From assembly GCF_023228785.1 (NCBI RefSeq), contig NZ_JALOAN010000026.1, forward strand, positions 1-30,978: 30,978 nucleotides of DNA, written 5' to 3'. The translations under genes were made by a program, and so were the position numbers. This document shows, piece after piece, positions 16,150 through 22,956 of this stretch (the stretch's first letter is position 1; every line of letters begins with the position of its first letter). The notes under the pieces are model-generated. The model worked only from the letters and a program-made list of their open reading frames with translations. It ran no database searches and was not told where the DNA came from. This DNA comes from Sulfurimonas sp. Its GTDB lineage: Bacteria; Campylobacterota; Campylobacteria; Campylobacterales; Sulfurimonadaceae.

Positions 16150-17124
16150 TTATCTTTTTGTAGCGGGGATCCCTGTTGCTTCTCTAATCTTCTCAATCAT
16201 AGGAAGTGCAACAGCTCTTGCTTTTGATGCCCCTAGATCTAGGATCTCTCTTACTTCATCTTGATGAGCCTCGTAGTAAGCTCTTTTTTCTCTTTGCTCT
16301 TTAAAATACTCCCAAATAACTTCGCCAAGATAGAGTTTAAAGTGACCATGACCTTCTCCGCCTCTTGTGTACCTTGCTTGTAGATCTAGTAGTTCATCGC
16401 CCTTTAAAAAGAGTTTTGCCATGTTATAAACATTACAGTTTTCAAACTCTTTTGGCTCTTGCAAAGCTACATTTTCTGTCACTATTTTTTTAATTGTCTT
16501 TAACTGTTCTTTTTCATCTCCAAAGATATTTACAACATTGTTATAACTCTTTGACATTTTTTGTCCGTCAATGCCAGGAACTGTTTGAACTTCTTCTTGA
16601 ATGCGAAACTCTGGAATGGTAAAAATATCTCCATAAGCGTTGTTAAATTTTATGGCTATGTCTCTTGCCATCTCAACGTGTTGGATCTGGTCTTTACCAA
16701 CTGGCACTACATCTGAAGCAAAGATCAAAATATCTGCAGCCATCAACACAGGATAAGAAAAAAGAGAGTGATTTGCAGCTATGCCTTTTGCCGTTTTGTC
16801 TTTATAACTATGTGCACGCTCTAAAAGTCCCATTGGAGTAAAAGATGACAAGATCCAGTAAAGCTCTAGTACTTCTTTTACATCTGACTGTATCCAAAAT
16901 GTTGATCTGTTAGGATCTATCCCTAGTGCTAAAAAGTCAGTTGCACATTGCATTGTAAGTTTTGCTAACCTCTCTCCATCGCTTACACTTGTCATCGCAT
17001 GATAGTTTGCTATAAAAGCAAAAGTTTCACTGCTATCTTGTGCATCTACCATTTGCTTTATAGATCCAAAGTAATTACCTATATGCAAATCTCCTGATGG
17101 CTGAATCCCTGTAAATACTCTCAT
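16150..17124 (-). CDS. trpS: Tryptophan-tRNA ligase
   Basis: TrpS charges tRNA-Trp. The 324-residue class I synthetase has GIQPSGDLHIGNYFGS (HIGH-type motif, residues 6-21) and KMSKS (189-193), and its length is standard for bacterial TrpS. AGGA nine bases upstream and a TATAAT at 17152-17157 support the start. It is divergent from the short HPF-like gene. Confidence 0.97.
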   Translation of the reverse strand: MRVFTGIQPSGDLHIGNYFGSIKQMVDAQDSSETFAFIANYHAMTSVSDGERLAKLTMQCATDFLALGIDPNRSTFWIQSDVKEVLELYWILSSFTPMGLLERAHSYKDKTAKGIAANHSLFSYPVLMAADILIFASDVVPVGKDQIQHVEMARDIAIKFNNAYGDIFTIPEFRIQEEVQTVPGIDGQKMSKSYNNVVNIFGDEKEQLKTIKKIVTENVALQEPKEFENCNVYNMAKLFLKGDELLDLQARYTRGGEGHGHFKLYLGEVIWEYFKEQREKRAYYEAHQDEVREILDLGASKARAVALPMIEKIREATGIPATKR

Positions 17125-17151
17125 CTTATAAAATCCTATTTTTTTAGCATT

Positions 17152-17157
17152 ATTATA
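17152..17157 (-). promoter_or_regulatory. -10 box for trpS
   Basis: TATAAT, preceded by GC, lies 28 bases upstream of the trpS ATG on the minus strand. It gives a leader of about 20 nt, too short for tryptophan-responsive attenuation. Confidence 0.55.
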
Positions 17158-17230
17158 GCAGTCTCAGCTTTATTTGGCTATTATTTTCACAGATATAAGG
17201 TCGTCAATGGCTACAAACAAAGGATATATA

Positions 17231-17560
17231 ATGGGTGTACAAATTCGTTCAAAAGATGTAAAACTTAGTGATAACAACAAAGCTCTTATAGAGTCAGCGG
17301 TCGAAGGATTTAGAAAATATTCACTTGATATTACAAGTGTAAATGTTATGGTTAAGACTGAAAAAAAAGGAATCTCTGTAGAGTTTGATATTCGCATAGC
17401 TCACAATGAGCCAGTTATTATAAATCAGTCTGATGAAGATTTAGAAACAGCTATTGACTTAGCATCTGAGAGAACATTAAAAGCACTTCGTCGTCTTCAT
17501 ACTAAGATAGTAGATCACGGCAAGATGTCTATAAAAGACTTAGAAGCGCTAGACTCTTAA
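17231..17560 (+). CDS. Short ribosome hibernation factor-like protein (HPF/RaiA family)
   Basis: The 109-residue protein is one HPF/RaiA domain: an N-terminal VQIRSKDVKLSD strand, a helix ending FRKYSLDITSVNVMV, then IAHNEPVIINQSDEDLETA and the basic ALRRLHTK helix. It is clearly paralogous to the N-terminal domain of long Hpf at 29468-30001, but lacks the C-terminal dimerisation domain. An in-frame ATG exists at 17174, but AAAGGA seven bases before the ATG at 17231, and family length, favour the latter. It may inactivate ribosomes as monomers (RaiA-like) or modulate long Hpf. It is convergent with der. Confidence 0.82.
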   Translation: MGVQIRSKDVKLSDNNKALIESAVEGFRKYSLDITSVNVMVKTEKKGISVEFDIRIAHNEPVIINQSDEDLETAIDLASERTLKALRRLHTKIVDHGKMSIKDLEALDS

Positions 17561-17574
17561 TCACAAAAGCGTTG

Positions 17575-17598
17575 AGTAATAGTTGCAAGAGTATTACT
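17575..17598. terminator. Bidirectional terminator between short HPF gene and der
   Basis: AGTAATA/TATTACT forms a perfect 7-bp stem around a 10-nt loop that itself contains TTGCAA. On the plus strand it is followed by TTTT and serves the HPF-like gene. It overlaps the der stop codon (17594-17596), so it also sits at the end of the der message. Confidence 0.5.
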
Positions 17599-19072
17599 TT
17601 TCGCCCTTTTTCTTCGCTTTAAAAAGTAGTGGTGTTCCAGTAAAGTTAAAAGCCTCTCTTAGTTTGTTTGTTAAGTATCTTCTATATGTAAAGTGTAATC
17701 CGCTTGGTTTATTCATAATGATGGCTACTTTTGGTGGTCTTGTCTCATACTGAGTTGCATAGTAAATTCGGATAACTTGTCCGCTTACACTTGGAAGAGT
17801 ATGTCGTCTTAGAGCTTTTTCTATAACTTCGTTTATCTTTGATGTTGGTATTCTTTGAGAGTAGTTTTCATTTATCTCTAAGATCATATCGTGAAGCTTA
17901 TCTACTCTTTGATGTGACTTTGCAGATAGTGTTATGATGGGTGCATATGCAAGAAATTTAAATCTATCTCTAACTTCTCTTATGATCTTATCATGTTCAT
18001 CTCTTTTTGAGATATCCCACTTGTTTAAAACTATGATAGAAGCTAGACGGTTACTATCAACAAGTCCTGCTATTTTCTCATCAAGATCTAAAAAAGGCTC
18101 GCTTGCATCTAAAACTATAAGTGCCATATTTGCATTTTCTAGCATCTCAGTAGTTCTCATAAGAGCGTACTTCTCAATACCTAAAATCTTACCCCTTCTT
18201 CTAAGACCTGCAGTATCGACAAAAGTGAGCTGCTTACCCTTGTAGTCTACAGTCTCATCAATTGGATCTATAGTAGTTCCAGCTACACTGCTTACAACTG
18301 AACGCTCTTCGCCTAAGAGTGCATTTAAAAGTGAGCTTTTTCCAACATTTGTTCGCCCAATTATTGCTATCTTTATGTGGTTTACATCATCTTCATCATA
18401 CTCTTTTATAAGGTCGTTATTTGCAAAAATAGAGTCATCTTCTACCTCTTCTTCATCCCAGTAAATATACTCATCGCTATCTTGATCTTCATGAGAATGT
18501 TGTGCGAAAAATTCATCATCATCGATGGCGTCTTCTTCAACAACTCTTACATCATCTTCTTCACCCTCTTCTTTTACAATATCACTATCTGGCACACAAG
18601 AAGCTATCCACTCTAAAAGTTCTACCGTGTTTCTATTGTGTGAAACTGAGATTCCAAAGATAGCATCAGTTCCAAACTCATAAAAATCCCAAAGATTATC
18701 TTTCATCTTGTCGTTGTCTATCTTGTTAACAACTAGGGCTACATCTTTTCCTAAGTTTTGAAGCTCATAAAAGAGTTTTTTATCCTCTTCTTCTGGGATA
18801 CTCTTTCCATCTACCACATAAAGAATAATGTCAGCCATATAAGCAGCTTTTAGTGACATCTCTTTTATCTTGTCAAATAACTCGCAGCCCTTATCAAGCC
18901 CGCCAGTATCTAAAAGTTCTACTTGTTTGTTTATGATAATGGCGTTTCTTCGTTTTATATCTCTTGTAGTTCCAGCTATGTCAGATGTAATAGCATCTCT
19001 TTTTTTTACTAAACGATTAAAAAGTGAGCTTTTTCCAACATTGGGACGACCGATAATTGCGATTTTTTTCAT
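17594..19072 (-). CDS. der: Ribosome-biogenesis GTPase Der (EngA)
   Basis: Der has two tandem GTPase domains and a KH-like C-terminal domain and acts in 50S assembly. In the 492-residue protein, G domain 1 has GRPNVGKSS (8-16), DTGG and NKID (116-119). G domain 2 has GRTNVGKSS (239-247), DTAG and NKWD (350-353). The C-terminal region from about 405 ends FKAKKKGEK. The linker between the G domains (about 162-231) is unusually acidic, with about 33 Asp/Glu in 70 residues. A TATAAT at 19115-19120 lies upstream, within the 77-nt gap after the lipoprotein genes. Confidence 0.97.
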   Translation of the reverse strand: MKKIAIIGRPNVGKSSLFNRLVKKRDAITSDIAGTTRDIKRRNAIIINKQVELLDTGGLDKGCELFDKIKEMSLKAAYMADIILYVVDGKSIPEEEDKKLFYELQNLGKDVALVVNKIDNDKMKDNLWDFYEFGTDAIFGISVSHNRNTVELLEWIASCVPDSDIVKEEGEEDDVRVVEEDAIDDDEFFAQHSHEDQDSDEYIYWDEEEVEDDSIFANNDLIKEYDEDDVNHIKIAIIGRTNVGKSSLLNALLGEERSVVSSVAGTTIDPIDETVDYKGKQLTFVDTAGLRRRGKILGIEKYALMRTTEMLENANMALIVLDASEPFLDLDEKIAGLVDSNRLASIIVLNKWDISKRDEHDKIIREVRDRFKFLAYAPIITLSAKSHQRVDKLHDMILEINENYSQRIPTSKINEVIEKALRRHTLPSVSGQVIRIYYATQYETRPPKVAIIMNKPSGLHFTYRRYLTNKLREAFNFTGTPLLFKAKKKGEK

Positions 19073-19114
19073 GAGTTTTGTGCCTTATGTAGTGAAGGAA
19101 GATAAATTTATGAA

Positions 19115-19120
19115 ATTATA
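19115..19120 (-). promoter_or_regulatory. -10 box for der
   Basis: TATAAT on the minus strand lies 42 bases upstream of the der ATG, preceded by GGA. It suggests der has its own promoter in addition to any read-through from the lipoprotein genes. Confidence 0.5.
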
Positions 19121-19141
19121 TCCAAAATAAAGCGGGGTTGT

Positions 19142-19181
19142 GAGAACTCTTAGTCTATGACCATCCATATAAAGAGTTCTC
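19142..19181 (-). terminator. Hairpin over the lipoprotein stop codon
   Basis: GAGAACTCTT (19142-19151) and AAGAGTTCTC (19172-19181) are a perfect 10-bp inverted repeat with a 20-nt loop. It includes the last codons and the stop of the second LPP20-like gene. No U-run follows on the minus strand, so it could be a Rho-assisted terminator or an mRNA-stabilising structure. Confidence 0.4.
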
Positions 19182-19551
19182 CAGATATTTTATCTTCATA
19201 AACATCTTCTATATGTGCAGTAATCTCTGTATTTGCAGAGTAATTAGCTTTTTCTTTTATGCTAGTAGTTCCACTACCATTTTTGTAACTCTCTTCTTTA
19301 GTCAATTTCATCTGCACTTTGACACCTCTTTGAAGTGAAAGTTCATCCAAGGCTCTTGTAATTGCTAGTTTTCTTTGAGTAGATCTCTTTTGATCATAAG
19401 TTATCATAGAACTACCGACAGCACCTATTTTATCATTTTGATTTGGATTTATTATCCATGATGGAGTGATATTTGCCCTTGTAGGAGCAGGTTGTGAGAT
19501 ACAACCTGCTAAAATAAATAGCACAAATATAGAGCTAAAAAGTTTTTTCAT
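19150..19551 (-). CDS. LPP20-like lipoprotein (smaller)
   Basis: The 133-residue product has a lipoprotein signal peptide with lipobox LAGC (Cys17). The following domain contains PSWIINPNQNDKIGAVGSS, then a helix with QRKLAITRALDELSLQRG, and strands ending GELFIWMVID. This arrangement fits the LPP20/FlgP-type lipoprotein fold found in Helicobacter and Campylobacter envelopes. Its ATG shares one base with the stop codon of the preceding larger LPP20-like gene (TAATG), so both are made together. Confidence 0.82.
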   Translation of the reverse strand: MKKLFSSIFVLFILAGCISQPAPTRANITPSWIINPNQNDKIGAVGSSMITYDQKRSTQRKLAITRALDELSLQRGVKVQMKLTKEESYKNGSGTTSIKEKANYSANTEITAHIEDVYEDKISGELFIWMVID

Positions 19552-20129
19552 TAATCAGTTGGAAACTCTTTTTCTAAACCTTCAAGAGCATTTTTTGCTT
19601 GAAATTGTTGCCACAGAGCTTCGTCATTTTTAAAGCTAGTCTTAACTGCTTGCTTTACTTCGCCATTTACTGTAGCTTCTGGGACTGTTACTAACATATA
19701 GATAGCACCCGATGGAGCAGTCCACATATCAACACCTTTTGAACCAGCGAGATCAACTTTTGCAACTTGCTTTGATACTGCAGTATTTACTTGATCTACA
19801 ACTTCGCTATCGCCTACTCCAGTTGTACGAGTAAAAGTCTCTACCTTATCTTTAACTTGAGCTTTGATTTGTTGAGCTAGATCTGAGCGACCATTTGCAA
19901 GAGCAACTCTTCTCATATGACCCATACCAGCTGCACTCTTAGCAGCTATACCAACACCAGCGTAAGCACCCTCAACCATAGGTACACATGCCCATTGTGG
20001 AGCTAATACATTTTCTACTTTACAACGGTTATCAAAAACCTCTTCCTTTGTTTCTGGCGTAGCACCACACCCTGTAATTGTTGCAGCTACTAATCCAGCT
20101 AACGCGATTGACGATAAAGTTTTGATCAT
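19551..20129 (-). CDS. LPP20-family lipoprotein (larger)
   Basis: The 192-residue product has signal peptide and lipobox ITGCG (Cys at about 21). The domain body includes APQWACVPMVEGAYAGVG, then RRVALANGRSDLAQQIKAQV and APSGAIYMLVTVP, typical of LPP20 proteins. LPP20 of H. pylori is an outer-membrane lipoprotein antigen of unknown biochemical role. An upstream in-frame start at 20180 is less likely: a strong AAAGGAG precedes the ATG at 20129, which begins the signal peptide exactly. It has two extra cysteines (about residues 36 and 48) that could form a disulfide. Confidence 0.87.
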   Translation of the reverse strand: MIKTLSSIALAGLVAATITGCGATPETKEEVFDNRCKVENVLAPQWACVPMVEGAYAGVGIAAKSAAGMGHMRRVALANGRSDLAQQIKAQVKDKVETFTRTTGVGDSEVVDQVNTAVSKQVAKVDLAGSKGVDMWTAPSGAIYMLVTVPEATVNGEVKQAVKTSFKNDEALWQQFQAKNALEGLEKEFPTD

Positions 20130-20154
20130 ACGATCTCCTTTGAAATGATGAATG

Positions 20155-20160
20155 ATTATA
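20155..20160 (-). promoter_or_regulatory. -10 box for the lipoprotein pair
   Basis: TATAAT on the minus strand lies 26 bases upstream of the larger lipoprotein ATG, giving a leader of roughly 20 nt that contains AAAGGAG. Confidence 0.55.
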
Positions 20161-20207
20161 CAACTATTAATCTTAAACAATATTTATCAATTTTTATGTT
20201 TACTTTG

Positions 20208-20213
20208 TATAAT
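20208..20213 (+). promoter_or_regulatory. -10 box directly before the phosphoribosyltransferase start
   Basis: TATAAT ends only 6 bases before the ATG at 20220 and is preceded by TTTG. Transcription from it would begin at or within a base or two of the start codon, which predicts a leaderless message. No Shine-Dalgarno sequence is present. Confidence 0.5.
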
Positions 20214-20219
20214 ATCATC

Positions 20220-20666
20220 ATGAAATACTACTCTTATGATAATTTTAAAACAGATACGAATAGACTTCTCTTAGAGATAAAAGAGTTCAAACCAGAGGTG
20301 TTAGTAGGCGTTGCAAGAGGCGGTCTTACACTCTCTCACGCTATAGCAGAAGGTCTAAATATTCGAAATGTTCAAACGCTAAGCACTCAGCTTTATGATA
20401 AAACACAAAAAAGAAATAATATCTGTATAGATGGAGAATGTAAGTTTGAAGACGTGCAAAAGGTTTTAGTTATAGATGATATAGCAGATAGTGGAGATAC
20501 TCTCAAGGCCATTATGGAGATGCTTCATTCAAAATATCCAAAAGTAGAATTTAAAACTGCTACACTTTTTTACAAAAAAACTTCTGTTTACGAGCCTGAC
20601 TTTTGGATAAATGAAGCGGATGAATGGATAGATTTTTTTTGGGAGAGAGACTTTAAGTCCAACTAA
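20220..20666 (+). CDS. Phosphoribosyltransferase-domain protein
   Basis: The 148-residue protein has a type I PRTase fold, with VLVGVARGGLTLSHAIAEGL near the N-terminus and the PRPP-binding loop VLVIDDIADSGDTLKAI. The C-terminal EADEWIDFFWERD resembles Gpt/xanthine-guanine-type enzymes, so purine salvage is likely, but the base is not certain. In-frame ATGs further upstream (20145, 20196) have no ribosome binding site. The family-typical start is 20220, which appears leaderless. It converges on the cytochrome gene with a 3-nt gap. Confidence 0.87.
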   Translation: MKYYSYDNFKTDTNRLLLEIKEFKPEVLVGVARGGLTLSHAIAEGLNIRNVQTLSTQLYDKTQKRNNICIDGECKFEDVQKVLVIDDIADSGDTLKAIMEMLHSKYPKVEFKTATLFYKKTSVYEPDFWINEADEWIDFFWERDFKSN

Positions 20667-20669
20667 ACT

Positions 20670-21023
20670 TTAGTGCCCACTATGCTCTTTAGAAAAGTCT
20701 GTCTCATAGATATAAGCAGATATCTCTCTTAGCGCATCTAACTCATAAGCTAGTTCAGGCATCAACCCATATTTTTCTATAGCATCTAGCATGATCGAAG
20801 TCTCTTCTTTTGGTTCTTTTACCCATGTTGACATATACTCTACAAAATCTTCTTTATCTGCAAATGCACTAAGATATTTCTCTCTTATCTCTACTATTGA
20901 AGGAGCGGATATAGCTTTTGTCTCATGATGACAAGTTATGCAGTTTCCATGAAACAATAGTGAGCCATATTCACTTGCATCTAAACTAAGAAAAAATAGT
21001 AATAGCAATAAAAACTTTTTAAT
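20670..21023 (-). CDS. Small periplasmic c-type cytochrome, apparent AUU start
   Basis: The protein has a signal peptide and one haem motif, CITCH (Cys28, Cys31, His32). A methionine in YGLMPEL is the probable sixth ligand. It is a class I-like monohaem cytochrome of about 100 mature residues. The nearest normal start is TTG at 21008, with no ribosome binding site and a signal peptide lacking positive charge. Five codons earlier, ATT at 21021-21023 gives the classic KKFLLLLLFFLSLDA signal peptide, six bases after AAAGGA; a stop codon lies two codons before it. I therefore place the start at AUU. It follows the TerB/DnaJ gene by 11 nt. The redox partner is unknown. Confidence 0.75.
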   Translation of the reverse strand: MKKFLLLLLFFLSLDASEYGSLLFHGNCITCHHETKAISAPSIVEIREKYLSAFADKEDFVEYMSTWVKEPKEETSIMLDAIEKYGLMPELAYELDALREISAYIYETDFSKEHSGH

Positions 21024-21034
21024 GATCTATCCTT

Positions 21035-21787
21035 TTAAGACTTTGCTTTTTTTATCATCTCATAAGCTTGGTTTATCTCTTGAGTTTTAGCAGTTGCTTC
21101 TTGCATATACTTCTCACTCTTTCCTTGAGACTTAATAATGTCAGGATGATATTCACGAACAAGTTTTCTATAAGCTTTTTTGATAGTGGCCATATCATCA
21201 CTTTCATTTACCCCTAGTAGCTTATAAGCATCAGAGATGTTTGCCTTTGGTTGGATGTTTTGCATCATCTTCTCAAACTGATCATATATAGCATGATAGG
21301 CATCTGGGTTAAATTCTAACGCACTTGCAATCGTTTGAAGGACTAAGTCTTCACTGTCTGAGACTTCACCATCTACAAAAGCCAACTGAATTAAAAAGCC
21401 CATAAATTGTTGCTGTTTTGACTTGTCCCTTTTTATAGCCTGCCCTAATCTTTGAGCTATCTCAGAAGTATTGTGAGTTTGATCTTTTTCATCGTTAAAA
21501 ATCTCTTTTAAGATGCTCTTTGTTTTACTTGGATCTGGAAAAACATTTGAGATATCATCAAACATATGACTAACTAACTCAGCTTCAAGCGCGTCCACTC
21601 TTCCATCAGCCTTTGCAACCTTTGCAACAAGAGCTACAAAAAGTCCTAGATCACTCTTTGTGAGTGCTTCTTTTGTGATAGAGAAATTTTTAAAAGCCTC
21701 TTGTGAGTACGCTGTGTACTTAGAGTAACTCTTAAAAATCCAGTAGAAAAATCCACCAATAACTAGCAGTAGTATTAAATTGCCCAT
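21035..21787 (-). CDS. TerB/DnaJ-domain membrane protein (DjlA-like)
   Basis: The 250-residue protein has one N-terminal membrane helix (about residues 3-17), a TerB-like helical domain (about 45-165; KVAKADGRVDALE and LAFVDGEVSDSE repeats with conserved acidic residues), and a C-terminal J domain with the HPD triad (REYHPDI). This is the architecture of DjlA, a membrane-bound Hsp40 that recruits DnaK. AAAGGA seven bases upstream supports the ATG. A palindromic repeat cluster lies just upstream of its gene. Confidence 0.9.
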   Translation of the reverse strand: MGNLILLLVIGGFFYWIFKSYSKYTAYSQEAFKNFSITKEALTKSDLGLFVALVAKVAKADGRVDALEAELVSHMFDDISNVFPDPSKTKSILKEIFNDEKDQTHNTSEIAQRLGQAIKRDKSKQQQFMGFLIQLAFVDGEVSDSEDLVLQTIASALEFNPDAYHAIYDQFEKMMQNIQPKANISDAYKLLGVNESDDMATIKKAYRKLVREYHPDIIKSQGKSEKYMQEATAKTQEINQAYEMIKKAKS

Positions 21788-21830
21788 AAATTTCCTTTTT
21801 TAATTGAATGCTCTGAACAATTATTAAGCT

Positions 21831-21935
21831 GGTTCCTGAATCAAGTTCAGGATGACAGTTTGTTTGTTCAAAATGACAGTTTGTTTGTTCAGGATGACGC
21901 ACATTCCGTCATTCCGTGCTTGACACGGAATCTAG
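21831..21935. repeat. Cluster of extragenic palindromic repeats
   Basis: Two related palindromes face each other: TCCTGAA/TTCAGGA with loop TCAAG (21834-21852), and ATTCCGTG/CACGGAAT with loop CTTGA (21911-21931). The second, reverse-complemented, has the same form (loop TCAAG, then ATGAC). Between them a 19-nt unit is repeated twice, 21 nt apart (21852-21870 and 21873-21891), plus a doubled CATTCCGT (21902-21917). It resembles dispersed REP-like or MITE-like elements in other bacteria. It separates divergent djlA-like and DMT genes. Confidence 0.75.
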
Positions 21936-21999
21936 TTTATCAAAGGGTTCAATTGTCGCAATTATACGAAATAGAAGCTAATAACTTACTTTGCATTGG

Positions 22000-22005
22000 T
22001 ATAAT
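22000..22005 (+). promoter_or_regulatory. Extended -10 box directly before the DMT transporter
   Basis: TGGTATAAT (hexamer 22000-22005) ends 7 bases before the ATG at 22013, so the transcript is predicted to start on or next to the start codon. No Shine-Dalgarno sequence precedes this ATG. Confidence 0.5.
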
Positions 22006-22012
22006 GCGTCTT

Positions 22013-22900
22013 ATGAATAGAATCAAAAGTTTAAACAAGGGCGTAAAATATATGCTTTTAGCTTCCTTTATGTTCGCCATAATGGGAGCCTTTGCAAAGT
22101 TAGCATCAGAGCATATGTCTTCACTTGAAGTTGTCTTTTTTAGAAATCTTTTTGGCGTAGTTCTTATCGGTTATACAGTCTATAAAAATCCTATGAAACA
22201 AATTGGTGGAAAACCATTTTTGCTCTTTTTCCGCGGCTTTATGGGCTTTTCTGCACTTTTAGCTTACTTTTACAATATCGCGAATATTCCACTAGGTGAC
22301 GCTGTAACCTACTCCAAAACTGCACCTATTTTTACCGCTATTTTTGCATGGTTGTTTTTAAGTGAAAAGCTCTCCGTTTCTGCTTGGATAGCTGTATTTT
22401 TAGGTTTTTGTGGAATTGTTCTAATTGCTCAACCTGATGCTATTGGCTTTACAAAGTATGACTTGCTTGGTATCTTTAGCGGTGTTGGTGCTGCACTTGC
22501 ATACACCTCTGTTAGAGAGCTTAGAAAATACTACGACACAAGAGCCATCGTACTCTCTTTTACACTAGTAGGAACTTTAGGACCCATACTACTTTTTGTC
22601 ATCTCAGAGTTTGTGCATATGCCTTCTTTAGACTTTATGCTTGGCGAATTTGTAATGCCTAGTGGTGTAGTTTGGCTCTATGTTATAGGTCTTGGAGTTC
22701 TGGGAACTCTCTCACAATTTTACATGACAAAGGCCTATGGAGAGACAAAAGCTGGGATAGTTGGAGCTGTGAGCTACACAAACATTGTCTTTGCCATCTT
22801 TGTTGGAATGCTTTTAGGCGATGCTTTTCCAACTCTTTTAACATCAGCTGGCATCTTACTTGTTGTAGCTGCTGGAATTATGGTGGCTAGAGATAAGTAA
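22013..22900 (+). CDS. DMT-superfamily (EamA) transporter
   Basis: A 295-residue inner-membrane protein with about ten hydrophobic helices and two EamA repeats (first around YMLLASFMFAIMGAFAKL, second around YDLLGIFSGVGAALAYTSV). EamA proteins export metabolites or amino acids; the substrate is unknown. The reading frame is open back to 21860, but that part is translated palindromic repeat (for example HSVIPCLTRNL) and not protein. ATG 22013 follows a TATAAT by 7 bases; an alternative in-frame ATG at 22052 has AAGG upstream. Confidence 0.88.
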   Translation: MNRIKSLNKGVKYMLLASFMFAIMGAFAKLASEHMSSLEVVFFRNLFGVVLIGYTVYKNPMKQIGGKPFLLFFRGFMGFSALLAYFYNIANIPLGDAVTYSKTAPIFTAIFAWLFLSEKLSVSAWIAVFLGFCGIVLIAQPDAIGFTKYDLLGIFSGVGAALAYTSVRELRKYYDTRAIVLSFTLVGTLGPILLFVISEFVHMPSLDFMLGEFVMPSGVVWLYVIGLGVLGTLSQFYMTKAYGETKAGIVGAVSYTNIVFAIFVGMLLGDAFPTLLTSAGILLVVAAGIMVARDK

Positions 22901-22913
22901 AAGCCTATTATGA

Positions 22914-22919
22914 TATAAT
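22914..22919 (+). promoter_or_regulatory. Extended -10 box for kdsA-ribH-nusB
   Basis: TGATATAAT is a perfect extended -10 element 37 bases upstream of the kdsA ATG. It likely drives kdsA, ribH, nusB and perhaps the genes through mqnC. Confidence 0.6.
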
Positions 22920-22956
22920 TTCCTCAAATTTTTAAACCATATTTTAAGGTAGATAG

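Noticed and set aside
17174..17230. N-terminal extension of the short HPF-like protein
   Set aside because: AAAGGA before 17231 and family alignment place the start there; the extension has no match in the family.
18377..18616. Hydrophobic plus-strand reading frame inside der
   Set aside because: It is antisense to the acidic linker; GAA/GAT codons read backwards give Phe/Ile, so the hydrophobicity is an artefact.
21860..22012. N-terminal extension of the DMT transporter
   Set aside because: It is translation of the palindromic repeat cluster and sits upstream of the promoter; not homologous to EamA proteins.
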